A stretch of DNA of 64,000 nt from Alphaproteobacteria bacterium (GCA_023898705.1 CP060235.1:62001-126000); one strand, 5' to 3'. Shown: positions 31,333-41,689, numbered from the stretch's first letter. Notes: generated by a model from the letters alone, not told the origin. Numbers and translations are program-made.

Positions 31333-32774
31333 CTGCTCCTATATTCTATGTAAATGGATCGCCTCACCTAGGCCATGTGTATACTGCTATCGCTACTGAT
31401 ATCCTTCACAGATTTTGTTCGTTGTTTGGAGAATCATTTTTTTCCATAGGAACAGATGAACATGGACAAAAAATAGAGCAAGCTGCTCAAAGCGCTAATT
31501 GTGAAGTCCAACAATATGTAGATAACATGTATGCTCCGTTCCATGAATTAATGAAACTGGCAAACGTAAGCTACAATAAATTCATCAGAACCACTTCTCA
31601 AGAACATAAAGCAACAGTATTAGAATTTTGGAGTAAATTAGAAGAAAGCGGAGATTTATATGAAGGGATATATCAGGGCTGGTATTCAACAAGAGATGAG
31701 CAATTTTATAAAGATGATGAAATAGAAGATAAGAAGGCAAAAATATCCGGAAGCCCTGTAGAATTGGTTGAGGAGAGGTGTACATTTTTTAGGCTATCAA
31801 AATACAAAGATGCATTGCTTCAATATTATAGACAGCATAAAAATCTGATTGCGCCAACCGGTAGATATAATGAGGTAATCGGCATGCTAGAATCTGACCT
31901 TCCTGATTTGGCTGTGACAAGGTCGCGCTTTTCTTGGGGAATAAAGATAGATGCAAATCAGGTAATATATGTATGGGTGGATGCGCTCACCAACTACATC
32001 ACTGCTATGGGCGACAACAGAGATTACTGGATTTCCGATATGGTGCATATTATTGGCAAAGATATTTTGAAGTTTCATGCCATATACTGGCCAGCTTTAC
32101 TTATGTCAGCACGATACCCCCTACCAAAGAGAATTTATGCTCATGGATGGTGGACTGTAAATGGCGAAAAAATGTCCAAATCAGTCGGAAACGTACTCGA
32201 TGCTAGTACGTTAATTAAACTGTATGGAGTGGATCAATTGAGGTACTGCATCATGAGAGAAATGAGCTTTGGACAGGACGGCAATTTCAACCATGATCGC
32301 ATAGCACAAAGGATCAATAGTGAATTAGTTAATGCAATAGGCAATTTAGTGCATAGGGTTTTAAAGTTTGTATTTAATGAATTTGGACAAATCTATTCAA
32401 TCGACGACTTAACACAAGAAGATGTGGACATTTTAACCTGTTGGGATGAAGCATTATCTGAATCAGTATCTTCAATGAACAATCAGCAAATACATCTTTA
32501 TTTAGACAAATTCAATCATGCCATAATGAAAACAAATCAGTATATAGATTTTCAATCGCCATGGAAAAAAGATGCAGACGACAAAAAACGCATACTAGGT
32601 ATCGCTATGGAATGCATAAAAAGAATGGCAATTTTGATGTATCCTGTCATGCCGAATACGAGCAAAGCAATAAGTGAGATGCTTAAGTTTGAATTACAGA
32701 TAGGTAATTGGAACCGTGGATTGAATCAATCCGCACTAACCATGCCAGAACCGTTATTCAAAAGATTTGCTTGA
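31239..32774 (+). CDS. metG: Methionyl-tRNA synthetase
   Basis: Class I synthetase that charges tRNA(Met). The core begins FVTAPIFYVNGSPHLGHVY with the HIGH-equivalent HLGH; KMSKS is exact in GEKMSKSVGNVLD. The CP domain lacks the four-cysteine knuckle (DEQFYKDDEIEDKK), so this is the zinc-free type of about 510 residues, with no C-terminal EMAP domain. The 5' end is unclear: in this frame only a TTG at 31239 is available, overlapping holB by 94 bases, and no ATG or GTG exists before the conserved core. The last 150 bases are repeated at 35212-35364. Confidence 0.93.
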   Translation: MVSQRRRIIRYSYTNYTKLDFGLLRTSKQFVTAPIFYVNGSPHLGHVYTAIATDILHRFCSLFGESFFSIGTDEHGQKIEQAAQSANCEVQQYVDNMYAPFHELMKLANVSYNKFIRTTSQEHKATVLEFWSKLEESGDLYEGIYQGWYSTRDEQFYKDDEIEDKKAKISGSPVELVEERCTFFRLSKYKDALLQYYRQHKNLIAPTGRYNEVIGMLESDLPDLAVTRSRFSWGIKIDANQVIYVWVDALTNYITAMGDNRDYWISDMVHIIGKDILKFHAIYWPALLMSARYPLPKRIYAHGWWTVNGEKMSKSVGNVLDASTLIKLYGVDQLRYCIMREMSFGQDGNFNHDRIAQRINSELVNAIGNLVHRVLKFVFNEFGQIYSIDDLTQEDVDILTCWDEALSESVSSMNNQQIHLYLDKFNHAIMKTNQYIDFQSPWKKDADDKKRILGIAMECIKRMAILMYPVMPNTSKAISEMLKFELQIGNWNRGLNQSALTMPEPLFKRFA

Positions 32775-32871
32775 GTTTCGTAACGCACATGAGAATAAGT
32801 TCTCAATTCTAGTAATAGCATTTTGTACACCACTCTATTTATTAAATTGAAATTCTATGTTATACACAGGC

Positions 32872-34068
32872 ATGAGATATTTACAATTCATTGTGCTAAG
32901 TATAGTACTAGCAGGCAATTTAGTTGGGGTGACTCCACTGATGCGTGCAGCACAAAATGGCCGTTTAGGTGCGGTTGAGTTTCTACTTTCTGTTGGGACT
33001 GATGTTGATTTCCTGGATGGTGAGGGGAAAACAGCGTTGATGTATGCAGCTGCATCTATGTCTCACCTTATCATAGAAAAATTAATTATAAACGGCGCAA
33101 ACGTTGGGATAAAAGACAAGTATGGGAAAAAAGCAGTAAATTATGCCGTGGACTGTGGAGATCAACTTGCTGCAGAAATACTAATAAATGCTGAAGCAGG
33201 GACTTCTTCATATTATAGTAATGAGCACTCTATAGTTGATACAGATGACAATATTTTGAAATTGGCAGAAGAAGGGTCAAGTGTAATTCAAGAAGAGAAA
33301 GTATCAACCTTCTTATTCAGCTCTCATCATCATGGCAGTGTTGTACTTTCACAAAAAAAACTACTGTGTGCTGCAGAAAGCGGATGTTTGAGCTTTATCA
33401 AAAGGTTAATGCAGGGTCATCCATGTAATTCTGAGAATGATCTAGGCTCTATAAGAAATGGCAGTGAACAAACAGCATTAATGCTAGCAGCAAAAAATGG
33501 ACATATCGATGTTATAAAAGAGATAATAATTCTATTTGTTAAGGGCAAAACACTACTGACAGGGGATAAACTGTCGGGAGTAGTATCTGATATTGATTTG
33601 CAGTGTAAGAACGGGAGAACAGCTCTGATGTATGCAGTCGAAAATAGACACTTAGATATAGTCAAGTTATTACTTGAGAATGCAGCTGGGGTAAATGTGG
33701 GGAATACTGATGGGGAAACAGCACTTATGTTAACTGGATGTGTAAGTATCGCTTGTGCTCTTATTAAGGCTAGGGCAAATGTTAATGCCAAGACAAAACT
33801 CGGAGAGACGGTACTGTTGTATGCAATAAAAAATAGACGTACAGGTGTTGTGTATGAGCTTATTAAAGCAGGAGCAAATGTTAATGAGATCGTGAATGGA
33901 ATAATACCATTAGTATTAGCAGTCAGGATGCCACATGTAGATATTGCATGTGCTCTTGTTAGCGGAGGAGCAAATTTTGATCCGAATGGATTTTGCTTTC
34001 AAAATATAGATTCGAGAATGAAAATGTTGCTGACTGAAGCAAAAGAAAGGCATATATTAACAGACTAA
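32872..34068 (+). CDS. Secreted ankyrin-repeat protein A (leader family)
   Basis: About 398 residues. The leader MRYLQFIVLSIVLAGNLVG (the same MRY beginning and GNL-x-G motif as the 39742 protein) is followed directly by TPLMRAAQNGR repeats. About seven ankyrin repeats lie in two blocks separated by a non-repeat segment (about residues 115-155). An in-frame ATG at 32857 would add five residues. TATACA lies five bases before the chosen ATG. This is the left half of a two-gene block that was duplicated with the metG 3' end to 35.2-38.7 kb. Confidence 0.85.
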   Translation: MRYLQFIVLSIVLAGNLVGVTPLMRAAQNGRLGAVEFLLSVGTDVDFLDGEGKTALMYAAASMSHLIIEKLIINGANVGIKDKYGKKAVNYAVDCGDQLAAEILINAEAGTSSYYSNEHSIVDTDDNILKLAEEGSSVIQEEKVSTFLFSSHHHGSVVLSQKKLLCAAESGCLSFIKRLMQGHPCNSENDLGSIRNGSEQTALMLAAKNGHIDVIKEIIILFVKGKTLLTGDKLSGVVSDIDLQCKNGRTALMYAVENRHLDIVKLLLENAAGVNVGNTDGETALMLTGCVSIACALIKARANVNAKTKLGETVLLYAIKNRRTGVVYELIKAGANVNEIVNGIIPLVLAVRMPHVDIACALVSGGANFDPNGFCFQNIDSRMKMLLTEAKERHILTD

Positions 34069-34227
34069 GAACAGGCCTCATATCCCCCCATCATAAATTC
34101 TAATATAATTGGTCTCATATTGTTATAAAGTTGCGAGTACTAGATTGTTGATCAGGTTAAAGTAAACTTATTGAGTAGCAAATATATTGATTTACATATT
34201 TACACAAAATGGGCTATCATCGTAGAC
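34069..34227 (+). promoter_or_regulatory. Intergenic promoter region of ankyrin gene B
   Basis: TTTACA (34191-34196), an 18-base spacer and TATCAT (34215-34220), then seven bases to the ATG at 34228. The string around the -10 and start (GGCTATCAT..TAGACATGAAC) recurs upstream of the 50330 ankyrin gene. Confidence 0.5.
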
Positions 34228-35148
34228 ATGAACGACATAAGGTTAATTATAGTAATAGTAAGTTTTCTACTGTGGAACAGTACTGATGGAGTTGGGTCCC
34301 CTCATTTTGTTAGAGGTTGCGATTCTGGAGAATCAGCGTTTGCCATAATGAGTGGATTAAAATCAGCTGAATCATCGAAGGGTAATCACTTGGGAGGAGC
34401 TATTCACAAGGGTAGCTGGCAGGATAGATCTAAATTGGCATTGGCCTATCTGCATGCGGGGATGACTGAGGAGGAGATAGCTTTGGCGGATAGGGTAACT
34501 GCTGTAGCTAAGCTTAATGTGAGAGATAAGAATGGTGAGACACCGCTCACAAAAGCAGCTAAAGCTGGGGATGTTGATGTTGTAGAGTCTTTGATTTCTG
34601 GAGGAGCAAATCTTAATTTGAAGGACGGGCACGGCAAAACAGGACTTATGGTAGCGTTGGAGAGTGGGAACGTAGCTGTCGCGGACAAATTGATTGCTAA
34701 TAGCGTTAATCTTAATTTGAAGGGAGAAGGTGGCAAGACAGCTCTAATGGTTGCGGTTAAATGTCGTGCATCTACTGTGAAGTTACTGATCGATGCTAAT
34801 GCTAAGCTTGATTTGAAAGATGATGCTGGTAAAGGATGGCAAGACGGCACTGATGTTAGCGGCAGAGGGTGGACACGTAGAAATTGTAAAAAGTCTGGAA
34901 AGTCGTGTTAATGTGAATGATAGGACACTCAGGGTCAAACTGCTTTAATGCATGCTCTGAAACATGGTCATAAAGCAGTTGCGGATGTACTGGTTAATCG
35001 GGGAGCTAATGTGAAATGTGCGGATAAAGCCGGAAAGACAACCCTAGATTATATGTTAGCATGCGGCTATGTTAACTGTTACAATGTGAATGGTGTCAAT
35101 AAATATACATCTGAAAGCAGTAAAGTTATAAAGCTGCTCGGTTTGTAA
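34228..35148 (+). pseudogene. Ankyrin-repeat gene B with two compensating frameshifts
   Basis: The frame starts MNDIRLIIVIVSFLLWNSTD, a hydrophobic leader more diverged than in the paralogues. It encodes three good ankyrin repeats (TPLTKAAKAGDVDVVESLIS and on), then loses the ankyrin frame at about 34843. There a 10-base excess (GGATGGCAAG) shifts it and the frame stops at 34911. The ankyrin frame (DGKTALMLAAEGGHVEIVK) continues in +1 until a one-base loss near 34925 returns it to the first frame, ending VIKLLGL at 35148. Unless decoded by frameshifting, the product is truncated at about 227 residues. Confidence 0.75.
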
Positions 35149-35211
35149 ACATTTGAGTATCTATCCAATCAACAATTTAATGCGACATTGTGTATACATT
35201 TTAAGCTATTG

Positions 35212-35364
35212 GGATGGGCAATTTTAATGTATCCTGTCATATGCCGAATACTAGTAAAGCAATAAGTGAGATGCTGAAATTTGAATTGCAGATAGATAAT
35301 TGGAACCGTGGATTACCAATCCGCACTAACCGTGCCAGAACCGCTATTCAAAAGATTTGATTGA
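35212..35364 (+). pseudogene. Duplicated 3' end of metG
   Basis: About 150 bases closely match the last 150 bases of metG (shared GAATTGCAGATAG, GGAACCGTGGATT and CAAAAGATTTG words), but with indels and without the rest of the gene. It marks the left edge of the second copy of the metG-tail/ankyrin A/ankyrin B segment. Confidence 0.85.
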
Positions 35365-35446
35365 GTTGCATGAGGCAAATAGGAGACTAATTCATTAGGC
35401 TGTGTAGTATAGCTATCGTCAATTATATGTGATACCATGGTCGCAT

Positions 35447-36690
35447 ATGAAAAATTTAAGAGTGGTTGTGTTTATTTTGTTCATGGTACGAGGCGTGAGT
35501 TGTACCCCAGATTCTGTGACTGTTTCTATTCCTAGTCTGGGTACAGCTTTGTATACTGCTTATGTGCTGTGTAGGCATTTTCGTTCGTATGATATAGCTA
35601 GCGTAATGTTTGGGTTTTATTGTAACCCTGAGCAAGTGCTACTTGCAGCAGCGTCAGTTGGAAGAATAGATTATGTTGACATACTGATTAACCAGTTGCA
35701 GGTAAAGTTTAATTGTCATCACCAACTGATCTTTGGACAGCACTGATGTGTGCAAGCGAAAATGGGCATTTATACCTTGTACGATTCCTCATTCTATGTG
35801 GCAAAGATCCTAATGCCGCAAAGAAATCAAGGAAAAACCTGGAAGCTGACATTAGCATCAAAGAAATCGCCTTCTGTGGAAAGCTTATCTTAATGCACCA
35901 AGGAGCCAGGAAAGCTTAACTAACATTAGCATTAGAAAAGAAATAAATATAAAGGACGTTGCAAGATTCTTGATCGAAAACAAAGTTGATGTACTTACTA
36001 GCAGATCAAAAGGCGGAATGGCACCTAATAGCAATTACAACATAAATATAATGATATTGTACCTCTTAATTGACAAAAGGAGTTGATCATTCTAATAAAA
36101 GGAGCTAAAGGGTAAGACAGCATTACTCTTAGCATTAGAAAATAATTATAGATATTGCAAGGTCTATTAATTGAAAAGACAGATCCTGACACAGGAACTC
36201 ATGGTGAAACAGCATTGACCTTAGTTGAAATATTATAAGGAATATTACAATGTTATTAATTGAAAAGGCTGATTATGTAATTTAAGTGGAAGTATGGCAA
36301 AACAGTACCATTCTTGCGGCGAAATGGTGATCAAGCTCTAGTGTCTACCTTAATCAGGTGGGAGATGCTAACGTACCACTAGACGTTGATGCTCAGACAG
36401 TGGTGGAAGACAGCTCTAATGTTTGAGTCAAGAAACATGCACGTATTGTGAATACTCTTGTTAGTCTGAGGAGCAGATGTTAATATTAAAACAATGATGG
36501 ATGAAGTAACATGCTGCTTCTTGCCAGTCAGAAATTTCAAGGAAGAGTGTGCATATAAAGCTTGTTGATGTCGAACAAAATTTTGATCCAAATGCGTTCT
36601 TCTTTCAACATATAGATCAAAAATGAAAATGTTGCTTATTGCAGCAAGAGGTTTCAGTTAGAAGAAACAAGCAAAATATATTACTAAACG
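35447..36690 (+). pseudogene. Decayed copy of ankyrin gene A
   Basis: It begins MKNLRVVVFILFMVRGVSC, a still open leader, and continues for about 90 codons. A frameshift near 35710 moves the ankyrin frame (TALMCASENGHLYLVRFL), after which stops accumulate. The 3' end (around 36596-36660) aligns with the end of gene A (TTTCAACATATAGAT against TTTCAAAATATAGAT, then AAAATGTTGCT), and the following spacer also matches. Some 5' fragments could still be translated as short peptides. Confidence 0.78.
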
Positions 36691-36829
36691 AAGAGCAAGC
36701 CTCATATCAAAATCATAAATGTTTCTAATATAGTTTGGTCTCATATTGTTTGTGGAGTTGTATCAAAAGTTGGTACGAGTATTGGGTTGTTGTTTATTGA
36801 TTAAAAACCTTAAAATTATTGGGCAGGTG

Positions 36830-38699
36830 ATGTTTATTTACATGTGGTAAAAAAAGAAAGGAAATATATCTATTTGTAAACATAGACGTATAAGGTTAAT
36901 TGTAGTAAGTTTCTACTGTAGAGACAGTACTGATGGCGTTAAGGTCCCCTCATTTTGTTAGAGGTTGCGATCCTGGCCGGGTCGGCATTTGCACAATAGT
37001 GGATTAAAAATCGGTTGTGATCATCAGAGGGTAATCATGGGGAGGAGCTATTCACAAGGGTAGCTGGCAGGATAGAATCTAAATTGGCATTGGCCTATCT
37101 GCATGCGGGGATGACTGAGGAGGAGATAGCTTTGGCGGATGGGGTAACTGCTGTATTAAGCTTAATGTGAGAGATAAGAATGGTGAGACACCGCTCACAA
37201 AAGCATGGCTAAACTGGGATGTTGTTGATGTTGTAAGTCTTTGAGATTTTCTGGAGAACAATCTTGAATTTACAGAGGACAGGCACGGCAAAACAGGGAC
37301 TTAGTAGCGTTGAGTGGGGCAGCATCGCAGACCAAATTGATTGCAACTAGTAATCTCTTTTTAATTTGAGGAGAAGGTGTAGAACAACTCTAATGTTTTT
37401 GATTAAAATGTCATTGCATCTACGCGAGAAGTTACTGATCGATGCTATGCTAAAGCTTGGTTTGAAGATGATGCTGGTAAAACAGCATTAATGTTAGCTG
37501 CGAATACAGGTTTATGGGTATTTAACGACGAACTACTCTTATGGGGCTGATTCTGATTGCGAATAATGCAGGTGGGACATTAATGTTAGCAAAAATGAAA
37601 TCTGAAGTCCCTTGTCTGGAGGGTGTTTGGTTGCTAATGAGCTACTCTGAACGTAAGGCTAATCTCGATTTACAGATACCGTTGGAAGACTGGCATTAAT
37701 GTTAGCAGTAGGCGCGGAGTTATGACTTTGTCCCGCGAGCTGATCACACATAGAGCAGTCCACAGATTTTGCAAAGATAGTACAGGAAAAACTGCTAATG
37801 TTAGCTGCAGAACATTAGGGATAAAATGTCATGCCAGCTCGCTTTATAAGTAAAGGCTAATCCCAATTTGCGAGATAGTACTGGAAGACTGCTTTACTGT
37901 TTTGCTGCCGGAGACAGAATCAGAATATTGTTCTGTCTAAGCTAATACTAAGCGGTGCTGATCCTAATTTAGCAGAAGATAATGCTGAGGGAAACGGCAT
38001 TTAACGTTAGCTAAGCTTCGAAGGATGAAGTTGTAAGTCTACTCAACAATACCAAAGCTGACAATGAAGATCTATCCACACTTGGGGCTACCAGCGAAGC
38101 ATCATCAGTATTCTCGTGCCAGCTTGTGGCTGCTAGCAGCAGCCCAGCAGCCTCCTCCCAGCCGACCGGAGTTGGTAAGACACCATTGACGTTGGTTGCA
38201 GAAATTGGAGACAGTAGGGCTCTGAACCTTCTACTGTTGTATGGTGCTAATCCTAATTTGCCAGATGGTACTGGAAGAACTGCCTTAATGTTAGCAGCAG
38301 AGCGTGGAAATTGTGAAATTGTGAACTGCTTGCTATCCTCTGGTGCGGATCCTGCCTTGCCAGATAGTGCTGGAAAAACTGCCTTAATGTTGGCTGCAGA
38401 GAATGGAAACGCGGAGGTTGTACGCTGCATAGTATTCTATAGTATTGCTAGTTCTGGTGTTGATTGTAGGAAAACTGCGTTAATGTTTGCTTCAGAACGT
38501 GGAGTAGCACTTGGAAGTACGTTAGAATCTAACCGTCTACTCTTATCTGATTCTAGTACTGATTTGCAAGATAGTCTTAGTGGTAAAAGAAAGAGGACAT
38601 GAACAAGTTGCAGCCGTCCTAAAAATTTAGTGCTGGAAGAATGTTAAAGAATATTAAGGTTTGAAGGTGGTGGAAATTTATCAAGTTGCTCGGTTTATA
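36830..38699 (+). pseudogene. Decayed, longer copy of ankyrin gene B
   Basis: The stretch at 37055-37205 is nearly identical to 34398-34555 of gene B (ATGCGGGGATGACTGAGGAG and surrounding), and the end at 38679-38699 matches the end of B. In between are many ankyrin words (GCATTAATGTTAGCTGC) with single-base indels in most repeats. This copy holds about 1 kb more repeats than B, so B has contracted or this copy expanded before decay. A 3' part from about 38012 is still open. Confidence 0.78.
38126..38602 (+). CDS. Surviving open 3' part of the decayed ankyrin gene B copy
   Basis: From a GTG at 38126 the frame encodes 158 residues: an S/A/P-rich linker (AASSSPAASSQPTG), then about four ankyrin repeats (TPLTLVAEIGDSRALNLLLL; TALMLAAENGNAEVVRCIVF) and a basic tail ending GKRKRT. 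The frame is open back to 38012 without an ATG. There is no leader or recognisable Shine-Dalgarno, so expression is doubtful. The linker is strikingly GC-rich for this genome. Confidence 0.35.
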   Translation: MAASSSPAASSQPTGVGKTPLTLVAEIGDSRALNLLLLYGANPNLPDGTGRTALMLAAERGNCEIVNCLLSSGADPALPDSAGKTALMLAAENGNAEVVRCIVFYSIASSGVDCRKTALMFASERGVALGSTLESNRLLLSDSSTDLQDSLSGKRKRT

Positions 38700-38907
38700 A
38701 ACAGTTGTGATTTCAGATAGGTCATGAGCAAGTTGTACAATTGCTACTTGCAAGCGAAAAAAGGAGAAGTATACTTCAGTGATTGGGTTTGTCTTATAAT
38801 GTAACATTTACAGAAGAAGTGACAACACAGTAATAGTTCATCTGAATTAAAAGCAGAGTGATTCACTCTTTAATATGTTATTAACTGAGTTTATAGATAC
38901 TATAAAT

Positions 38908-39558
38908 ATGAAGTATATTAAAGTGATTGTGATAGGTTTAATGCTAGGAAGCAATTTGCATTGTGATTTGGATGCGAGTAATAATGGAATGACTCCACTA
39001 ATAGTTGCCACTCAAAAGAACAAGCGCTATGTTATTGAAAAGTTAATTCAAAATGGAAGTGATTTGAATATTCAAGATAATAGCGGAAAGACAGCTTTAA
39101 TGTATGCTGCAATCAATGGCAATGTAACAATTATAAGGTCGTTAATTCATGGTGGTGCAAATCTTAATTTAAAGGATGCTCATGGTAATACTGCTTTGTC
39201 ACATGCAGTAAAAAACAACAGAAGAGATGTTGTAGATGCCCTGCTTACCGCTGGAGTAAGTGTAGAGTCACCATGTCCAAATAGCAAAACGGCCTTAATA
39301 TTGGCTTCAGAAAAGAACTATGAACGTGTAGTCGCGCTACTCATTAGTAAAAATGCTGCTGTTGATGCTGTGGATAAATATGGTAATACAGCACTAATGT
39401 ATGCTTCAAGAAACGGAAATACAAATATTTTAACTCAGTTAATTACTGCTGGAGCTAATGTGAATTTAAAAAATTCAGCAAAACAAACAGCATTAATGTT
39501 AGCAAACGGGAATGTCAATATTACAACACCACTTATAGCTGCAGGAGCAACAACATAA
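38908..39558 (+). CDS. Secreted ankyrin-repeat protein (leader family)
   Basis: About 216 residues from the ATG at 38908, MKYIKVIVIGLMLGSNLHC, with the family SNL-x-C motif. An upstream in-frame ATG at 38875 would add 11 residues and push the leader inward, so I reject it. A short N-rich spacer and six regular ankyrin repeats (TALMYAAINGNVTIIRSLIH; TALMYASRNGNTNILTQLIT) fill the rest. No Shine-Dalgarno. Confidence 0.85.
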   Translation: MKYIKVIVIGLMLGSNLHCDLDASNNGMTPLIVATQKNKRYVIEKLIQNGSDLNIQDNSGKTALMYAAINGNVTIIRSLIHGGANLNLKDAHGNTALSHAVKNNRRDVVDALLTAGVSVESPCPNSKTALILASEKNYERVVALLISKNAAVDAVDKYGNTALMYASRNGNTNILTQLITAGANVNLKNSAKQTALMLANGNVNITTPLIAAGATT

Positions 39559-39564
39559 CTTCTT

Positions 39565-39650
39565 CTTACCCACCCTATTTATCTCGCAATGAACCTCACT
39601 CCACTCTCAACTAGGCCTTTACAGCATTTCAATCTCCACGCATTGATTCT
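39565..39650 (-). pseudogene. Ankyrin-repeat relic
   Basis: Read on the minus strand, words for G-D-I-E-x-x-K-x-L-V-E-S-G-V (one repeat) appear with frame breaks. They lie in the gap between two plus-strand ankyrin genes, so this is debris of an oppositely oriented gene. Short, so only moderately convincing. Confidence 0.4.
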
Positions 39651-39741
39651 ATTTTTTTAAAATGGATTATCTATTAACTATGTGTTTAATCATAATTTAA
39701 GAATAAACTATAGAAAAATACCGCTAGGATATATATATTAG

Positions 39742-41649
39742 ATGGATATGAGATATCCAAAAATTATTGTGCTAAGTACAATACTCGCAGGCAATTTGAT
39801 CGGCGCTTATGAAGGAATGACGCCATTAATGATTGCAGCATTTGCAAGACATGATGAGGCAGTTGAGTGTTTATTAGCAAATGGAGCAGATGTTAATGCA
39901 TGTGATTCAAATGGGTGGTCAGTACTGGCGTATGCAAATCCTAGATTTAGGTCAATGGAACTCTTAATTGAGCATGGAGCTAATGTCAATGCATCTGATT
40001 CAAATGGAACGTCAGTACTGATGAAGGCAATATCATATACGTCAGAAAATGATATCTTAATGATAATGGAAGACTTAATTAAGCATGGGGCAAATGTTAA
40101 TTGGACAGATAAAGATGGTAGGACAGCTTTGTGGGCATGCTTTGAATATGGGATGGTAAACATAAATGCTATGCAATGTCTGATTTCCTATGGAGCAGAT
40201 ATTAATTTAAAGGATACTAAAGGAAATACAGTATTAATGCATATAGCTGAATCTCTTAATCGCGAGAAGTTAGAAGCTATAAAGGTACTAATTGATAGAG
40301 GAATCAATGTTAATGAGCAGAATAACAATGGTGAGTCGGCAATAAGTTGTGTAGTAAATTTCAAATATTATCGATTAACCTCCTTTACTCTGGATTACCT
40401 AAAATTATTAATTCCTGCTGGAGCTAAGGTTAATTGTTCCACCAAGCTAAAGCAGAAAGTATTCAACGGCGAAAGCAAGTTATTGGGTAGTTCTGCCTTA
40501 TATCCTGGAATAGCGATGCTTACAGGAAGTGATATTATTAGCACCACTGACATGGTTAATGATGTGAAAGACATGATATCTACTGGATTGATGATCAGCT
40601 ATATGTGGGAAGACATAAACATGTTAGCGCAAATCATTGATAGTGGTGTTGACGTCAATAAACAGAATAGTTATGGAACCACATTGCTAATGTGGGCAGT
40701 AATATATCAACATTTAGATTTTGTAACCTACTTAATTGGAAAGGGTGCTGATCTTAATTTGCAAGATTGTGACGGGAAAACTGCTCTTAGGATTGCAATA
40801 GAAGCAAAATCTTTCCGAGCATTCGAACTCCTAGTTAAGAATAAGGCTGATCTTAATTTGCAAGATTGTGATGGTAAAACGGCATTAATGTATGCAGGCC
40901 AAAAAGGATGTGAAGGTGTTGCGAAAATGCTTCTTGATTATGGAGCAGAGATTAATTTGCAAGATTGTGATGGGAAAACGGCACTAATGTATGCAGTCCA
41001 AACAGGACATGAAGGTGTTGCGAAAATGCTTCTTGATTATGGAGCAGAAATTAATTTGCAAGATGATGATGGTAAAACAGCATTAATGTATCTTTATTCA
41101 GTTCAACAAAATGTAGACCTAATAGGGTATGATACGTGGGGCTTGTTACACTCGAGTCTATCTAGGAATGGAGCTGGTGATATACAGGATAAGCAGGGAA
41201 AAACAATACTAATGTATGCAATGGAATGTCAAATGCCTGCATGGGATATTTACATACTAATTGAAAGAGAAGCCAAGCTGCAAAATAGTGATGGAAAAAA
41301 TCCGTTAATGTATGTATCAGAAAAAGGCATGTCATCGTACATAAAGAAACTATATTATAATAATGATGGTTACTACTCTATGCTCGACATCCCGAAAACA
41401 ATTCGCTACTGGCTGAACTTGCAAGACAAGGATGGCAAAACAGCTCTAATGTATGCACTTCAAGAAGGACATGAAGCAGTTGCAGATATACTCATTTATC
41501 TTGGAGCAAAGCTAAATTTGGCAGATAATGAAGGAAAAACTGCACTACGCTATGCGTTGGAGTGCGATTATATGAGGTGCTTTAACCAACCTGATGGGAA
41601 GATAATATATGTGTCAGAAAATGTAACGTTACACAGTAGGCAAAAGTAA
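39742..41649 (+). CDS. Large secreted ankyrin-repeat protein (leader family)
   Basis: 635 residues with the leader MDMRYPKIIVLSTILAGNLIG and a GMTPLMIAA first repeat. About 14 ankyrin repeats are interrupted by two less regular segments (about residues 220-290 and 470-560). Repeats near residues 355-445 (LNLQDCDGKTALMYAGQKG and kin) are nearly identical, indicating recent expansion. TATATA ends six bases before the ATG at 39742; ATG 39748 is an alternative start. No Shine-Dalgarno. Confidence 0.87.
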   Translation: MDMRYPKIIVLSTILAGNLIGAYEGMTPLMIAAFARHDEAVECLLANGADVNACDSNGWSVLAYANPRFRSMELLIEHGANVNASDSNGTSVLMKAISYTSENDILMIMEDLIKHGANVNWTDKDGRTALWACFEYGMVNINAMQCLISYGADINLKDTKGNTVLMHIAESLNREKLEAIKVLIDRGINVNEQNNNGESAISCVVNFKYYRLTSFTLDYLKLLIPAGAKVNCSTKLKQKVFNGESKLLGSSALYPGIAMLTGSDIISTTDMVNDVKDMISTGLMISYMWEDINMLAQIIDSGVDVNKQNSYGTTLLMWAVIYQHLDFVTYLIGKGADLNLQDCDGKTALRIAIEAKSFRAFELLVKNKADLNLQDCDGKTALMYAGQKGCEGVAKMLLDYGAEINLQDCDGKTALMYAVQTGHEGVAKMLLDYGAEINLQDDDGKTALMYLYSVQQNVDLIGYDTWGLLHSSLSRNGAGDIQDKQGKTILMYAMECQMPAWDIYILIEREAKLQNSDGKNPLMYVSEKGMSSYIKKLYYNNDGYYSMLDIPKTIRYWLNLQDKDGKTALMYALQEGHEAVADILIYLGAKLNLADNEGKTALRYALECDYMRCFNQPDGKIIYVSENVTLHSRQK

Positions 41650-41689
41650 TACAGTCTTAACTTGGTATGCATCACTGATGGACATATTT

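Noticed and set aside
34228..35148. Programmed ribosomal frameshifting in ankyrin gene B
   Set aside because: There is no slippery heptamer followed by a stem at either shift, and the decayed copy shows the ancestral single frame. Kept only as a remote option in the findings.
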